Source of the DNA: Mauremys mutica
Taxonomy: Eukaryota > Chordata > Testudines > Geoemydidae
NCBI RefSeq assembly: GCF_020497125.1
Contig: NC_059072.1
Span: 68,641,697-68,705,696 of the forward strand
Length of the DNA stretch: 64,000 nt
Direction of reading: 5' to 3'
Part shown: piece after piece, positions 48,935-59,310 of the stretch
How the letters are laid out: every line of letters starts with the position of its first letter
Numbering within the stretch: position 1 is the first letter of the stretch
The notes under the pieces: model-generated
The model's input: only the letters and a program-made list of their open reading frames with translations
Told to the model about the DNA's origin: nothing
Databases searched by the model: none
Translations under genes and position numbers: made by a program

Positions 48935-49310
48935 CAACAATGCCTGCTATGTGTTCCAGACACGCCCCTGCCTGGAGTAGACAGGAAGTATTTGATCTCT
49001 TGGGCCTGTGGGGAGAAGAGGCTGTGCAGACACATCTGCAAAGCAGTTGTAGCAATGCAAACATCTATGAGCAGATTGCATGGGAGATGTAAGCAAAGGG
49101 GTATGACGGATCAGCAGCAGTGCTGCATGAAAGTGAAGAAACTGCGGCAGACATACCAGAAGGCCAGGGAAGCCAACAGCAAGTCTCATGCCATTCCACA
49201 GATGTGACGCTTTTGCAAAGAGCTGCATACTGTACTTTGCAGGGACCCCACCGGCACCCTACAGAGCACTATGGATATCTCAGTGGAGCCCGGAGACACA
49301 AACCACTGTG
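48935..49310 (+). pseudogene. Myb/SANT-like (MSANTD) domain, broken
   Basis: Reads as the N-terminal DNA-binding domain of a transposon-derived MSANTD protein: APAWSRQEVFDLLGLWGEEA, then IYEQIAWEM in one frame, a frame change near 49090, then QQCCMKVKKLRQTYQKAREA, a stop where Cys/Thr is expected (49205), and RFCKELHTVLCRDPT. The spacing of Trp, EV and GEE residues and the KxKxLRQxYQKxxEA helix are typical of the family. At least one frameshift and one stop make it dead. Confidence 0.78.
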
Positions 49311-50258
49311 AACAGTGAGGAGGAGGATGGAGGACATGTAACTGGGGGGTTCAACTATGCCGCAAGCCAGGATCTGTTTAAGATTCCAGCACTGTCTAGT
49401 CATTCCCAGCAGCCAAGCATGGGCCAGCCCAGTGCATAATCTGTGTGAATGCATTTCCTATTACAATGTTCAAATACACAGATGTCGCTCAACCCCAACA
49501 TAGCAGGACACAGAAAAATTAATGATTTTTCATTTTTATTCATGCTAGAAGAGGTAGCAGTTCAACAGGTAGAGTTGTTATCTGCTTTTCATTCCCCTCT
49601 AGAGTTAGCCTGGGGGGTGCAGAGCAGTTTGTTTATGTACACAGGGACATCCTTATTTCTTAAGTCCTCCTGAGAGATTTCAATGAAAGTTTATGGAGGT
49701 ATTTTGCCATCTTCACCTGAAGCTTTCTAAGGATAGCAGCCTTATTTCTTCCTCTATGGTAGGACACTTTCCTAAATCACTCTGTGATGACTTTGACAAG
49801 CACTATTGCAGTAAACAGGCTAGTGACACAGTGGCTTTTGGACGTCAGCCATAGCTTCGCTTTCTTGTACCATTGTTACCCTCAGGAGCAAGATATCAGC
49901 TAAAGTCACCACCACCTGTGGAAAATAGTGCCCATATTGATTGACCATTGTCCTGCATTCATCCCCATGGAAATGGGGGCAGGGACAATGACATTTTATA
50001 GTTTCACGCAGCTGAACAAGTCCCTCCTCATTTCTCACTCCCAACCCCTGCTGCACCATACTCACTATGGCTGGGTGCAGAGTGGTGCAGAGGGACTCCA
50101 AAGCTGAAGTGTCCATGTCATGTTTAAAACCTTTGGGGAGCAAAGGAAAGGCGTTCTGAAACTTAACTTTCCCTTACGACTACACCTACAGTGACACCTC
50201 TTTTGGTTTTATCTTTAACTGCTGCTGTTGCCACCTTGAGAGGTCCCCCATGGAATGC

Positions 50259-50545
50259 CTGACTGTGATAAAGAGGAGAAAGAAGAGGACAAGGGAGAGT
50301 ATGTTCAGTGAGATCCTGCAAGCCAGTGCTGCATCAGATAGTGAACAGAGGACCTGGAAGGTTAATATTGCAGACAGTATTGAGAGGGGAAGAATGGACA
50401 GTAGAAAAGCGCAGGAGTCAGAGAGGGAGATGCATCAGGACATAATGGGGCTTCTCCGGCAGCAAACACAAATGCTGCAGAACTTGTTGACCATAAGGTT
50501 CAACAATCATGGGCCCACCTTCCTTTGCAGCCAGTGGACAACTCC
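50259..50545 (+). pseudogene. C-terminal part of the same MSANTD gene
   Basis: The frame IKRRKKRTRESMFSEILQAS, followed by LLRQQTQMLQNLL, matches the basic motif and coiled-coil tail of the MSANTD family in turtles. It is separated from the N-terminal piece by about 950 bp that do not look coding. It is open for 100 codons. Confidence 0.72.
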
Positions 50546-52066
50546 ATTTTAGCATCTCTCTACACCCTCAACGTTCCATGCAGCATCATCGGTCAGATAC
50601 ATACCCCACTTCACACTGGGGAACAGTGAAGAGAAATACAGATTCACATACACTGACTTGCAAGTGTCCCAGGGTGTATGAAAAACCAAAATGAACAGAA
50701 ATGGACCTGAATGGTCTTTCCCCTTGTTAAGTTCTGTTCTGTTTATTTCAGAAGTTTGTATTGAATTTGCTTTTATTGCACATAGGGTTTTTTGCACTGA
50801 TTATGGTATGCAACAAAAATATTTTTTATAAATTATTTGTCTTTATTACTTCACAACATATGCTGCAGAGTGCCTACTGCTACTCAAAACCACACAGGCA
50901 AAGATTATAAAACAGGTCTACCTTAAAAAAAAAAGAATTGTGTGTTAACCTCAATTTACATATAAATAATAAACAGGGCCAGCAAGACAGCAGGGAGAGC
51001 AGGTGGCAAGAGACAGCAAATTTGTATTTCAGCAAACAGAGGTGGGGGAGAAAGAGCATGGAGCCTCCTTCCTCACCAGACTCCATGTCACCTTCCTCAC
51101 CATCTGCATAAACTTTGCTTTGAGGGGTAATCTTCAGAAGAATACATTTCAAAGGCGATTTGGACTATAAAAGAAAGGAACAGAAAACCCCAAGCTCTTT
51201 CTTTTTCACCTAAGAACACAAAGGCCCCCGCACCTTTGGGCCTCTGGGAGAGATCCTGAGCAAGGAAAGGGTCAGCCAGTATCTTGCTGGAAGACAGTGG
51301 GTGAGAAATGCCATCTTAAACAAAGCCTTGAACCAGACCTTGCTGGATTGATTTAATCTTTTAGATTCATTTTCATTTTATTTGCTTGTAACCATTTCGA
51401 ACTTTATCTCTTCTACGTGAGTTCACTTACAACCCTATCTTCTTTTGTTTGTTTTATTTTTTAATCGAAACCAATCCAGGGCTATGTTTTAATGGAACTA
51501 TTTGTTAACTCCAGTTAACGTAGCAAACTGTTGAGTATTGACTCCTTACTGGGGCAGTGGCTTTTAATAAGTGAACTGTCCTGGAAAGGTCTGGACAGTG
51601 CAGAACACACGTTTTTGGGAAAATTTAGGACTGGGAATGTGTTGAGTTCACCGTACAAGTAGTAACCAAAGGTGGTGGAAGCTAGAGTGTGGCTGTTGTG
51701 TTGCTGGCAGGCTGCTGGGGTCAGAACTGCTGGACCAGGGCTGCAACCATACACAGACACTCAGCGTCTGACTGCAGATCAGACCCTGAGAAATGCTGAT
51801 AAGCTACTTGTGAGCAGCCCTGGTTGGGAGCTACAATAGCAAAGCATTGTGAAGCGCCCAAGGTTGTAGGGCAGGTGATGATACAACCACTCACTGGTTT
51901 GGATTGCACCCCATAATGTGACATGTATATTGCCAACATTTCCCAAAAGGCAGTGTGCCATCCGACAGTAAGTTGCATGCTCGGATACCTACCGATATAC
52001 TAACTGCAGCGGCTTTATGCCAATGTAACTCACATTGACCAAAGTTTGTGGTTTAGACGTTGCCTC

Positions 52067-53222
52067 AGCTCTCTGCATACTTTCCACGGCCACCAAGTGG
52101 GCAAAGATGCCGTGGAACAGGATGGGGAGTGGCTGACCGAGTTCCGGTAGGGAAATAAGATGAATCCTTTCAAAGCCAGCAGTAACTTCCTTCCTTCTCC
52201 AGAGCAAAAGAAGAACGGGTGAAATTGTGTCATGAAGTGACTTTTGGGGCACAGTGCCTCCTGTGCTATGAATGTGGTGGTGTAGCTTACAAACAGGCCC
52301 TTGTTTAGGATTGTGCCAAAAGACACAACCCTAGCACAAAGATTTCAGTGAAGTTACTCTGGATTTAAACTAGTACAACTGAGATCAGACTAGCCTCAGG
52401 TCTTTGAATAGCCTGGTATCCATGGTCCCCTACACAGCACTTAATCTTTGTTTCCTGTATGGATGTCTCCCTTCAGACAATTAGGGAAATGAAAGGGAAC
52501 ATTTTCATCCTATAAAGGGAACAAAGGACTATGAAGATATTTCAAACCCTTGCCTATGTTGAACCAGTCCAGTCCTGAAAGTTTAATGAAAACAGAATCA
52601 CTATTTCTTCTTGCTGCAGGTGTAGAACTTCAGTGGGAGTTAAACACATGCATTAAGAGAAAAATAGGCCTGTGTGTTGCTAGAAAGTTTTCACCAGAGT
52701 TAAATTTTACTATTGCATTTTAGATTGTTAAGAAATAAAGCAGTTAAAAAAGGTAAAATGAACAAAAATCCTGAAGCTTGAAATTTCCAGTATAGAATTT
52801 TAAAAAGAAACTTTTAAATGTTTGTGTATCGACTACACTTTGTGTAAACATGTAAACTTTAAACAACTTTCTTGAAATTCTGTGAAACTGTTTCACTCAC
52901 TGGATGAGGCTCTTTATGCCAATTAAAGGATGAAGCAGCTCTCTGATTTATTTGTAAGCTAGTAAAAAATGGAATTTATATGAGAAGAGGTAACACATCG
53001 TTAACTACTGTGATCCTTTTGAGTGCTGCTTCAGTTTAATATAACTTGTTCCAAAATGGTTTGCAATAGACAACAGACAAAGCTGCTTTTGGAGCTGCGG
53101 GAGGAATTTTGAAACTAAAGAATGTCCCTTCACAATCAGTTCTTCTTAGTTGCCTATGACCTGTCAAAATTTTCTGAGAAGCAAAATGCCTGGGCTTGTT
53201 GATTTTGTTTAGACCACATTCT
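52067..53222. other. TRHDE intron, no recognised gene
   Basis: No repeat or gene recognised between the Harbinger-like element and the hAT at 53231. Confidence 0.5.
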
Positions 53223-53230
53223 GTCTACAC

Positions 53231-53532
53231 CAGGGGTAGGCAACCTATGGCACATGTGCTGAAGGTGGCACGCGAGCTGGTTTTCAGTGGCACTCACACT
53301 GCCCAGGTCCTGCCCACCAGTCCGGGGGGCTCTGCATTTTAATTTAATTTTAAATGAAGCTTCTTAAACATTTTAAAAACCTTATTTACTTTACATACAA
53401 CAATAGTTTAGTTATATACTATAGACTTATAGAAAGAGACCTTCTAAAAACGTTAAAATATATTACTGGCACGCGAAACCTTAAATTAAATGAAAACTCG
53501 GCACACCACTTCTGAAAGGTTGCCGACCTCTG
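53231..53532. mobile_element. 302-bp hAT, copy A (uninterrupted)
   Basis: Ends CAGGGGTAGGCAACCT and AGGTTGCCGACCTCTG match as inverted repeats with 2 mismatches; perfect 8-bp TSD GTCTACAC (53223-53230, 53533-53540). The AT-rich interior is shared with copy B at 62590-63635. Non-autonomous. It lies about 340 bp before exon d. Confidence 0.94.
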
Positions 53533-53556
53533 GTCTACACTGTAGCAATAAAATAC

Positions 53557-53560
53557 TTTT

Positions 53561-53620
<60 letters not shown>
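53557..53620. repeat. (TTTC)n microsatellite
   Basis: A run of about 16 TTTC units starting shortly after the TSD of hAT copy A. On the minus strand it reads as poly-(Lys-Glu-Arg), an artefact. Confidence 0.97.
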
Positions 53621-53621
<1 letters not shown>

Positions 53622-53875
53622 AGCTACTTTACTGTTTGCATGTTTTAATAGACACTGGGTTCTATTTAAATTAGGGATATTGGCATCCTGTAAAAAGATA
53701 CTCAACACATGAGAGTTGGGGTTTTTTTTAATAACACTGACTTTCATTTTATTATAATGTGATGTATTTATCATGCTTTTCTGCCTTTCATTTGCATATG
53801 AAAAATCCTCATTTTTGCATCATCATGTACCTTCTCTGAAAATAATAATTAACATGAACTTCTTTGACTGTGCAG

Positions 53876-54023
53876 AGCTGGCTATTTGCCTCAGAATATT
53901 CCTCTGGAGATTATCAGATACCTTTCCGAGGAGAAGGATTTTCTGCCTTGGCATGCTGCCAGCCGAGCTCTTTATCCTCTAGATAAATTGCTGGACCGCA
54001 CTGAAAACTACAACATTTTCAAT
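53876..54023 (+). CDS. TRHDE: TRHDE internal exon d
   Basis: A 148-bp exon after acceptor gactgtgcag and before donor gtaaaa. The first base completes the Arg codon split from exon c; 49 codons follow, from AGYLPQNIPLEIIRYLSEEK through DFLPWHAASRALYPLD to NYNIFN, ending in phase 0. This is part of the alpha-helical C-terminal domain that caps the active-site cleft in M1 enzymes. The residues match the mammalian TRHDE sequence, as I recall it, almost throughout. The acceptor lies about 250 bp downstream of a (TTTC)n tract and a hAT insertion, so the near-splice-site sequence has been altered by repeats without touching the acceptor. Confidence 0.95.
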
Positions 54024-55594
54024 GTAAAAGATATATTCTCTTCTTTTCTATTGTCCTGAGATGAACTAGTCCCCAGTCAGTTATTGTAACTGATCTAGGG
54101 ATATTAACTTTCTTTCTAATTATTTTGTATTTAAATGTAGCAATTGTCAAACTTAGGTTCATTTGCATTTGAACAGTGATAAGGGCTACTTGAGGCATAT
54201 ATAATGAGTGGAAGGAAACTTAGCTGTCCTTCCTATAAAATATTATGACAAATTAGTTGTTTGATTCTTAAAAAACAGTGTATACCCCAATTCTATAGTT
54301 CTCTGGAGCCACAGGACTACACTTTCATTGAGGCCCAAAATAAGCATGGACAGAAAATGTGCTCACAGAATTTAGCAGGATGCATGCAGTTGAAGTCTAT
54401 ATTGTTAGTCATTATTTTCATCCTGAAAGGCATAGTGAAGTCAATGCATTTCCCTTAATTAACAACGATTAGATCACAATTGAGTCAAAAACCCATTCAT
54501 AATTGGGACCAGGAGAACAACAGTAGCAGCAAACAGTAGATAATCCAAATAGACATGACAAACATTGTAAAATGTTACCTGAAAAAATGTTGCTTAATCT
54601 TGAAGCATATTTGTTAAAAGGAACATTGCTTATGACACAGACTTTAATTGTATTTATTAACAATTATAAGCTGTATTATACTTGTGTACTGTCAGTGAAT
54701 TTTATGTACTCTGCATAAATTGAATGCCCAATCACTGGTGCATAATTTTATAGTACAGTTGAAATGAAGAAACTACATAAAGTCTGGTATATTTAAGGAG
54801 ACATTTTTTTAAAATACACCCAGATACATGCTGGCATGGAGAATTTATATAAGGAATCTATTACAGATTAATACAGAAATACTGGAAATGTTTCTTCATG
54901 AACCTATGATCTGGGTCTAGCTCCAAACCGGACAGCTCTCATGTAAAATCACATTTTTGTCTTCCTAGTCTATCATTACCTGCATTGAAAAATCATTATT
55001 AGACAGTGATTGCTCTTTCACTTTTAGACATGACTGTGTAAAGAGAATACAATTTTAATAAACAAAAATGGTAAAAATTAATTGCAGGGTTGTCTTTTAC
55101 CACTACTAATTCTTCCTGCAATTTGAAAGCAGAGTTGATGGCAGAAGAAATATAAACTCATTATAGTCACAGAATAACTTATCTGCTTGAGAAAGCTATC
55201 CAGTGCATCTCCTTCGGTTCTGTCATCACACACATATGCACATGCATCCATAAAAATAAAATGGATATTCTCTTGCATTAGTTCATTTCCGTTCTTTTTT
55301 TCAAAGCAGTGAATTCTAGTGGCAGAAAATTATGCTGTGACTACAGTGACAATAGTCTACTTCATAACTTGTAACTGAACATAAAGATGCCTAATGTGCA
55401 AGATGTGAGAGTAAGATAAAACATGTCTTGTGCTGTCTTTGATATTTATACACAGCAACAGCTAAATGGACATTGAAATAGTGTCATTATATAACCCAGT
55501 CTTGATATGCAGCACACATTGTTCAGTATTATCAGATCAGTTGGCTGCACCTGTGTAATGGTTTCGCTGTAGCTCTGAAAGTAAAGACGATTAT
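54024..55594. other. TRHDE intron d, no recognised repeat
   Basis: First 1.5 kb of the 2.5-kb intron after exon d. Nothing recognised. Confidence 0.5.
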
Positions 55595-56125
55595 AGCTAA
55601 GGCTACGATTTGGTCACAGGTGCTTTTAGTAAAAGTCACAAACAGGTCATGGGGAATTAATAAAAAGTCATGGCCTGTGACCTGTCCATTACTTTTACTA
55701 AAAATACCTGTGGTTAAATCTTGGAGAGGGCACTGGGGGAGTGTGGGGGGCCGCTGCTGGAAGGGAACATGAGGTAGGTGTTGCTGAAGGGGACTGGGAA
55801 GCTGCTGCTGGGGGAGATGTGCCCAGGGGCAGTGGCACCAACTGCAGAGCAGCAGACTGCGGGTGCTCTGGCCCACCGCCTGGTGACCACTGCCAGGACC
55901 AGCAGACTGCAGCTGCTCCGTCCAGAGAACACTGCTGGGGGCCGCAGGAGCAGTAGCTGGTGTGGCTGTCCCAGGGGCCACCTGAGTAGCTGGCCCTGAA
56001 GCCAGCTGCTTGGGCGGCCCTAAGGTCAGCCACACTGGCTCCTGGAGAACTCATGGAGGTTGCGGAAAGTCACAGAATCCGTGACTTCCGCGACCTCCAT
56101 GAGAGGCACGGAGCCCTAATCATTG
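55595..56125. mobile_element. DNA-transposon-like element with hairpin ends
   Basis: Starts AGCTAAGGCTACGATTTGG and ends CACGGAGCCCTAATC, which are approximate inverted copies. Near the left end GCTTTTAGTAAAAGTCAC is inverted as the CTTTTACTAAAAATACC arm about 70 bp on; near the right end CATGGAGGTTGCGGAAAGTC and its partner GACTTCCGCGACCTCCATG form a near-perfect hairpin. The middle is GC-rich (CAG/CTG words), creating false ORFs on both strands. No TSD was resolved. Confidence 0.65.
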
Positions 56126-56572
56126 CTATCAGTTATCTCACTATGTTTGTGCTAAGTGTGTCTGTTTAAATGTTTAATGATGGTCATTATTTGGACATTC
56201 ATTGTGAAGTCAAGAGTGGCTTAGCTAGAGTAGGCATTAGCCTGTCCAAGCTCCAGCAACTCTTCACCTTTGTATTGTGAGTTCAAAATACCGTTAAAGT
56301 AAACAATTTATAAATTGCTGTATTCTTTACCATTAAATTAGCTAAACTAGTAGACTCAGTCATGTAGCTGTTCTGTAGATTCATCTTCCATTGAAGTAAA
56401 GAGTGGGATTGCATACAAAAGCACTGCAATATGAGATCCAAATCAAAGAATTTTGAAAGTGAGGCATTATTAAAAACATCAATCAACAGTATTTCAACTT
56501 TGAACTGTAAAATCAAAAAGAAAGTTCAATTCTGAAAATATATTTAACCTTTTTTTCTTCTTCTTCTTCCAG

Positions 56573-56670
56573 GAATATATTTTAAAACAAGTTGCAACGA
56601 TGTACCTCAAACTTGGATGGCCAACGAATAATTTAAATAGATCCCTTGTTCAAGCTGCCTACCAACATGA
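56573..56670 (+). CDS. TRHDE: TRHDE internal exon e
   Basis: A 98-bp exon with a strong polypyrimidine acceptor (ttcttcttcttccag) and donor gtactg. It encodes EYILKQVATMYLKLGWPTNN through SLVQAAYQH in 32 codons, then two bases of a Glu codon. It is part of the helical C-terminal domain. LNRSL carries an NRS sequon where the mammalian protein, as I recall it, has a different residue pair that also keeps a sequon. The introns on either side are about 2.5 kb and 516 bp. Confidence 0.94.
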
Positions 56671-57186
56671 GTACTGTTATATTTTTTTATTAATTTTCAC
56701 AGGAGATAGTTGTAGTAAAGTGCTTTCCCAATACTTAATGTGAATTTCAGCATCCTGAGATACCTTTCTATCCTTTTACTTCTTTCATTTCTTCTCACTT
56801 GAGGGGGCTAGGTGCTGTGAATCAGTTTCCTCTGCCTGGAATTTTGAGAACAAAGACATGTTCCTGTTAAGCTTTAATTTAAGTGCTGGCTCCATTGGAG
56901 ACTTTGGGATTTGAACTCATGAGGCCATTGAATTTAGTAGGGTTGTGTGAATGTAACACTGCCCATTTTGATCCATGGCCTTTAATTAAAAATTGTAACT
57001 GTAACAACATGGTACTTAGTTGTTACTCAAGGATATACAGTTACCACATCTTTAATATTTTTGTTTAATTAAATATTAACAGCTCCTTATAAGAAAGGTT
57101 AGAATATTTTCTTCTGAGAATTTCAACATACTTATTTATTAATGTGAGCTCATTAGTGTCTTTATTTGTGTTTTCGACTAACCCAG
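56671..57186. other. TRHDE intron e (516 bp)
   Basis: Short intron between exons e and f; no repeat recognised. Confidence 0.7.
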
Positions 57187-57294
57187 AGAATTACGTCGAG
57201 AAGTCATCATGCTGGCCTGCAGTTTTGGTAATAAACACTGTCACCAACAGGCTGCAACGTTAATCTCAGATTGGATTTCCAGCAATAGAAACCG
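57187..57294 (+). CDS. TRHDE: TRHDE internal exon f (last visible)
   Basis: A 108-bp exon after acceptor tcgactaacccag and before a consensus gtaagt donor. The first base completes the Glu codon from exon e; 35 codons follow (ELRREVIMLACSFGNKHCHQ through TLISDWISSNRN), then two bases of an Arg codon, so the reading frame continues into an exon I cannot find before 64000. Two close cysteines (LACSFGNKHC) match the conserved Cys pair of the M1 C-terminal domain. No frameshift or stop occurs across all six exons, which supports an active gene rather than a pseudogene. Confidence 0.94.
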
Positions 57295-58295
57295 GTAAGT
57301 GGAACAAAAATGCATCTCCCGTCCACCCAACTCAGAACTATTATAGTATGAGTGTGTCTCTTTAATACACACTTTTGGCATACAGGTAAAAAATGAAGCA
57401 GAACTCACCAGCTGTCATTTAAAGCATTGCTGTGAGGCGTCAGACCTAGAAGGGGTGGGAAAGATCTCTGAATTTGTGGATGGGGCAAGTGGAGCCTTCT
57501 GAGGAAAAAAGGAAGTTGATTTTAAGGAAGGATGTAATGGAAGAAAGAGAGGGTGCTGGGTAGATGCAGACAGGAATAAGGGCAACATGACAAAAGGTGT
57601 GAAGCTGTAAGTGGGAAAGGAGATAAAGGGAGGAGTCTTTGAGAAGACCTAAAAGAGAGAGAGAGAGAGGAACAGAGATGAGGAAATGTAGTAGAGGGAA
57701 ATATTATGTAGAGCTTTGTAACTCAAGATACAGAACTTGAAAGAGATGCTGTAAGAGGCAGGAAGCTAATAGAGAGATTCAAGGAGGGATAATGTAATAG
57801 GAGTAATGGGGGGCGTTAGCAGCAGTATAATGGACAGGCAAGAACTATAGGAGGCAAGCAGAGCAGCCAGAGATTTATCTAATTCAGGCGAGGGTTGTCA
57901 GGTCATTGACAATGTGCAAAGTATGTATATAAGTGCAGCGTATTAATAAATAAAGTAGCATGATTATTAAATCATGCAGTTATCCATGGAGAGTAAGGCA
58001 AATAGAGGTGAGGACCACAGCTTTCTTGTGAAAGAATCATCCTTTTTTTCATCTGGTGGAAGGCAGGAAACCAGTTTCCGCGTATCACGGGCTCTGATGT
58101 TTTGTTTCTAGGTAAAATATTTTATTTCAGATGAAGTTTTCAAAAGCACCTAAGTCCCATTTTTAAAACTGAATTAGGCACTTATTTTCAAAGGTATTTA
58201 GGTGCAGAAGGATGCCGATAGATGCCAAGTGGGATTCTCAAAAGCACTTTTGAAAATGCCATTAGGTGCCTACATACATTTGAAAACCTCCCCCT
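57295..58295. other. TRHDE intron after exon f, old L2-like text
   Basis: 57460-57960 has purine-rich text (GAAGCTAATAGAGAGATTCA, GCAAGAACTATAGGAGGCAA) like the tail of an ancient L2-type LINE, similar in style to 47030-47745. There is an (AG)n run at 57654-57670. Boundaries are uncertain. Confidence 0.45.
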
Positions 58296-58550
58296 AGGGA
58301 AAATGTCTACTACGTGGCAAGCAGAATCCTGCAACAGTGAGTCTCAAAACTCAGATCTGCAGCTCCTGGTGCTAAAAATGTCTGTGTAAACATTGGAGTT
58401 GGGCTTTGAATCCTAGGGAGGGGAATGAGTTTCTGAGCCCTAAAACCAACACAGCTATTTTTAGTGCTGTAGCATGAGCCCAAGTTTGTAGCGCCACGCT
58501 CTGAAACTTTCTGCCACTGGTTTCTGCTCGCCATATAGACATATCCTTAG
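58296..58550. mobile_element. 'GTCTA'-group palindromic MITE
   Basis: Left end GGGAAAATGTCTACTACGTG and right end TATAGACATATCCTTAG are inverted copies, continuing inward (GGCAAGCAGAA against TTTCTGCTCGCC, GTGCTAAAAAT against ATTTTTAGTGC). Confidence 0.68.
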
Positions 58551-58559
58551 TGACTTTGA

Positions 58560-59310
58560 AAATGGGATTTAGGGCTAGATTCACCCTAGGGAGTTAGGCA
58601 CTCCAATGTTCCATGTTGTAACTTTTAAGGACTCTGCTGCCTAATGGAATTTACAACCCAAAGTGAGGCATCCATGCTTCTCAGACACTGCATGTGGAGA
58701 GTTAGGCGCCTAAAAGAGAGATTAACAGAAGCCATCACTCGGAGCCAAAAGCTGCCTAAACCTTACACCTCAAAGGGGGTTAGGCATCTTTGCTCAGGAT
58801 TCTCAGGAATCAGACACCTAAGTCAGGTCAGTCCTTTCACACGGAGGTGCCCCCTCCCCTTATAGCCAAGTGGTTAGGGCACTTACCTGGAAGTTGGAGA
58901 TCCAGGATCAAGTCCTTGCTCCAAATCAGTCAAGGTGTCTGCCACCTCCCAAGTGAGTGCCCTAACCCCTGGGCTGTTTGGTATAGGGGTTTACCACCAC
59001 CACCTATAGTGTATGGATTGGATCCCACAGGCGTGAGAGGCAGAAAGATGCCTAGTTTGTGAATCCTGGCAGGGCTTAAGCATGAACTAGGCGCTGAGCA
59101 GGTCACTGGCATTAGGACTTAGGCAGCTTTGTGCATGGCCGCTAACAGAAACATGGGCACCTAGGAAACTTTATCAATAGTAATGTAGGTGCTACAGACT
59201 TGGATGGCAGCTGAATGGTGGTTTTGTGAATTCCATTGGTGCCTAGATGTTGGATTTAGGCACTTAAAGTGGCAGGTATTCACCTACGTCCTACTTTGAA
59301 TCTAGCCATT
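58560..59310 (+). repeat. Turtle repeat with a tRNA-like core
   Basis: Text rich in TTAGGCACCTAA-type words. It contains an A-box-like TAGCCAAGTGG at 58863-58873 and a B-box-like GGATCAAGTCC at 58905-58915, 31 bp apart, as in tRNA-derived SINEs. I do not see a cloverleaf good enough for a tRNA gene. Unclassified. Confidence 0.5.

Larger units (their letters stand above)
48511..52066. mobile_element. Probable PIF/Harbinger-like element, decayed
   Basis: Left edge GCCTGATCTACACTGCAAAG and right edge (reverse complement GTCTAAACCACAAACTTTGG) are diverged inverted copies over about 40 bp. Between them lie two pieces of a Myb/SANT-like gene (48935-49310, 50259-50545). Pairing of a MSANTD-type gene with such ends fits Harbinger-type elements of turtles, but no DDE nuclease was found. 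The segment 51180-51990 resembles a known turtle LTR-like repeat, so a later insertion is possible. Confidence 0.5.

Noticed and set aside
53535..53774. 79-codon minus-strand ORF with Lys-Glu-Arg repeats
   Set aside because: It is the (TTTC)n tract read on the minus strand.
55532..56054. Minus-strand ORFs of 118 and 167 codons
   Set aside because: They lie in a repeat with CAG/CTG-rich middle and hairpin ends, with open frames in several registers; no family recognised.
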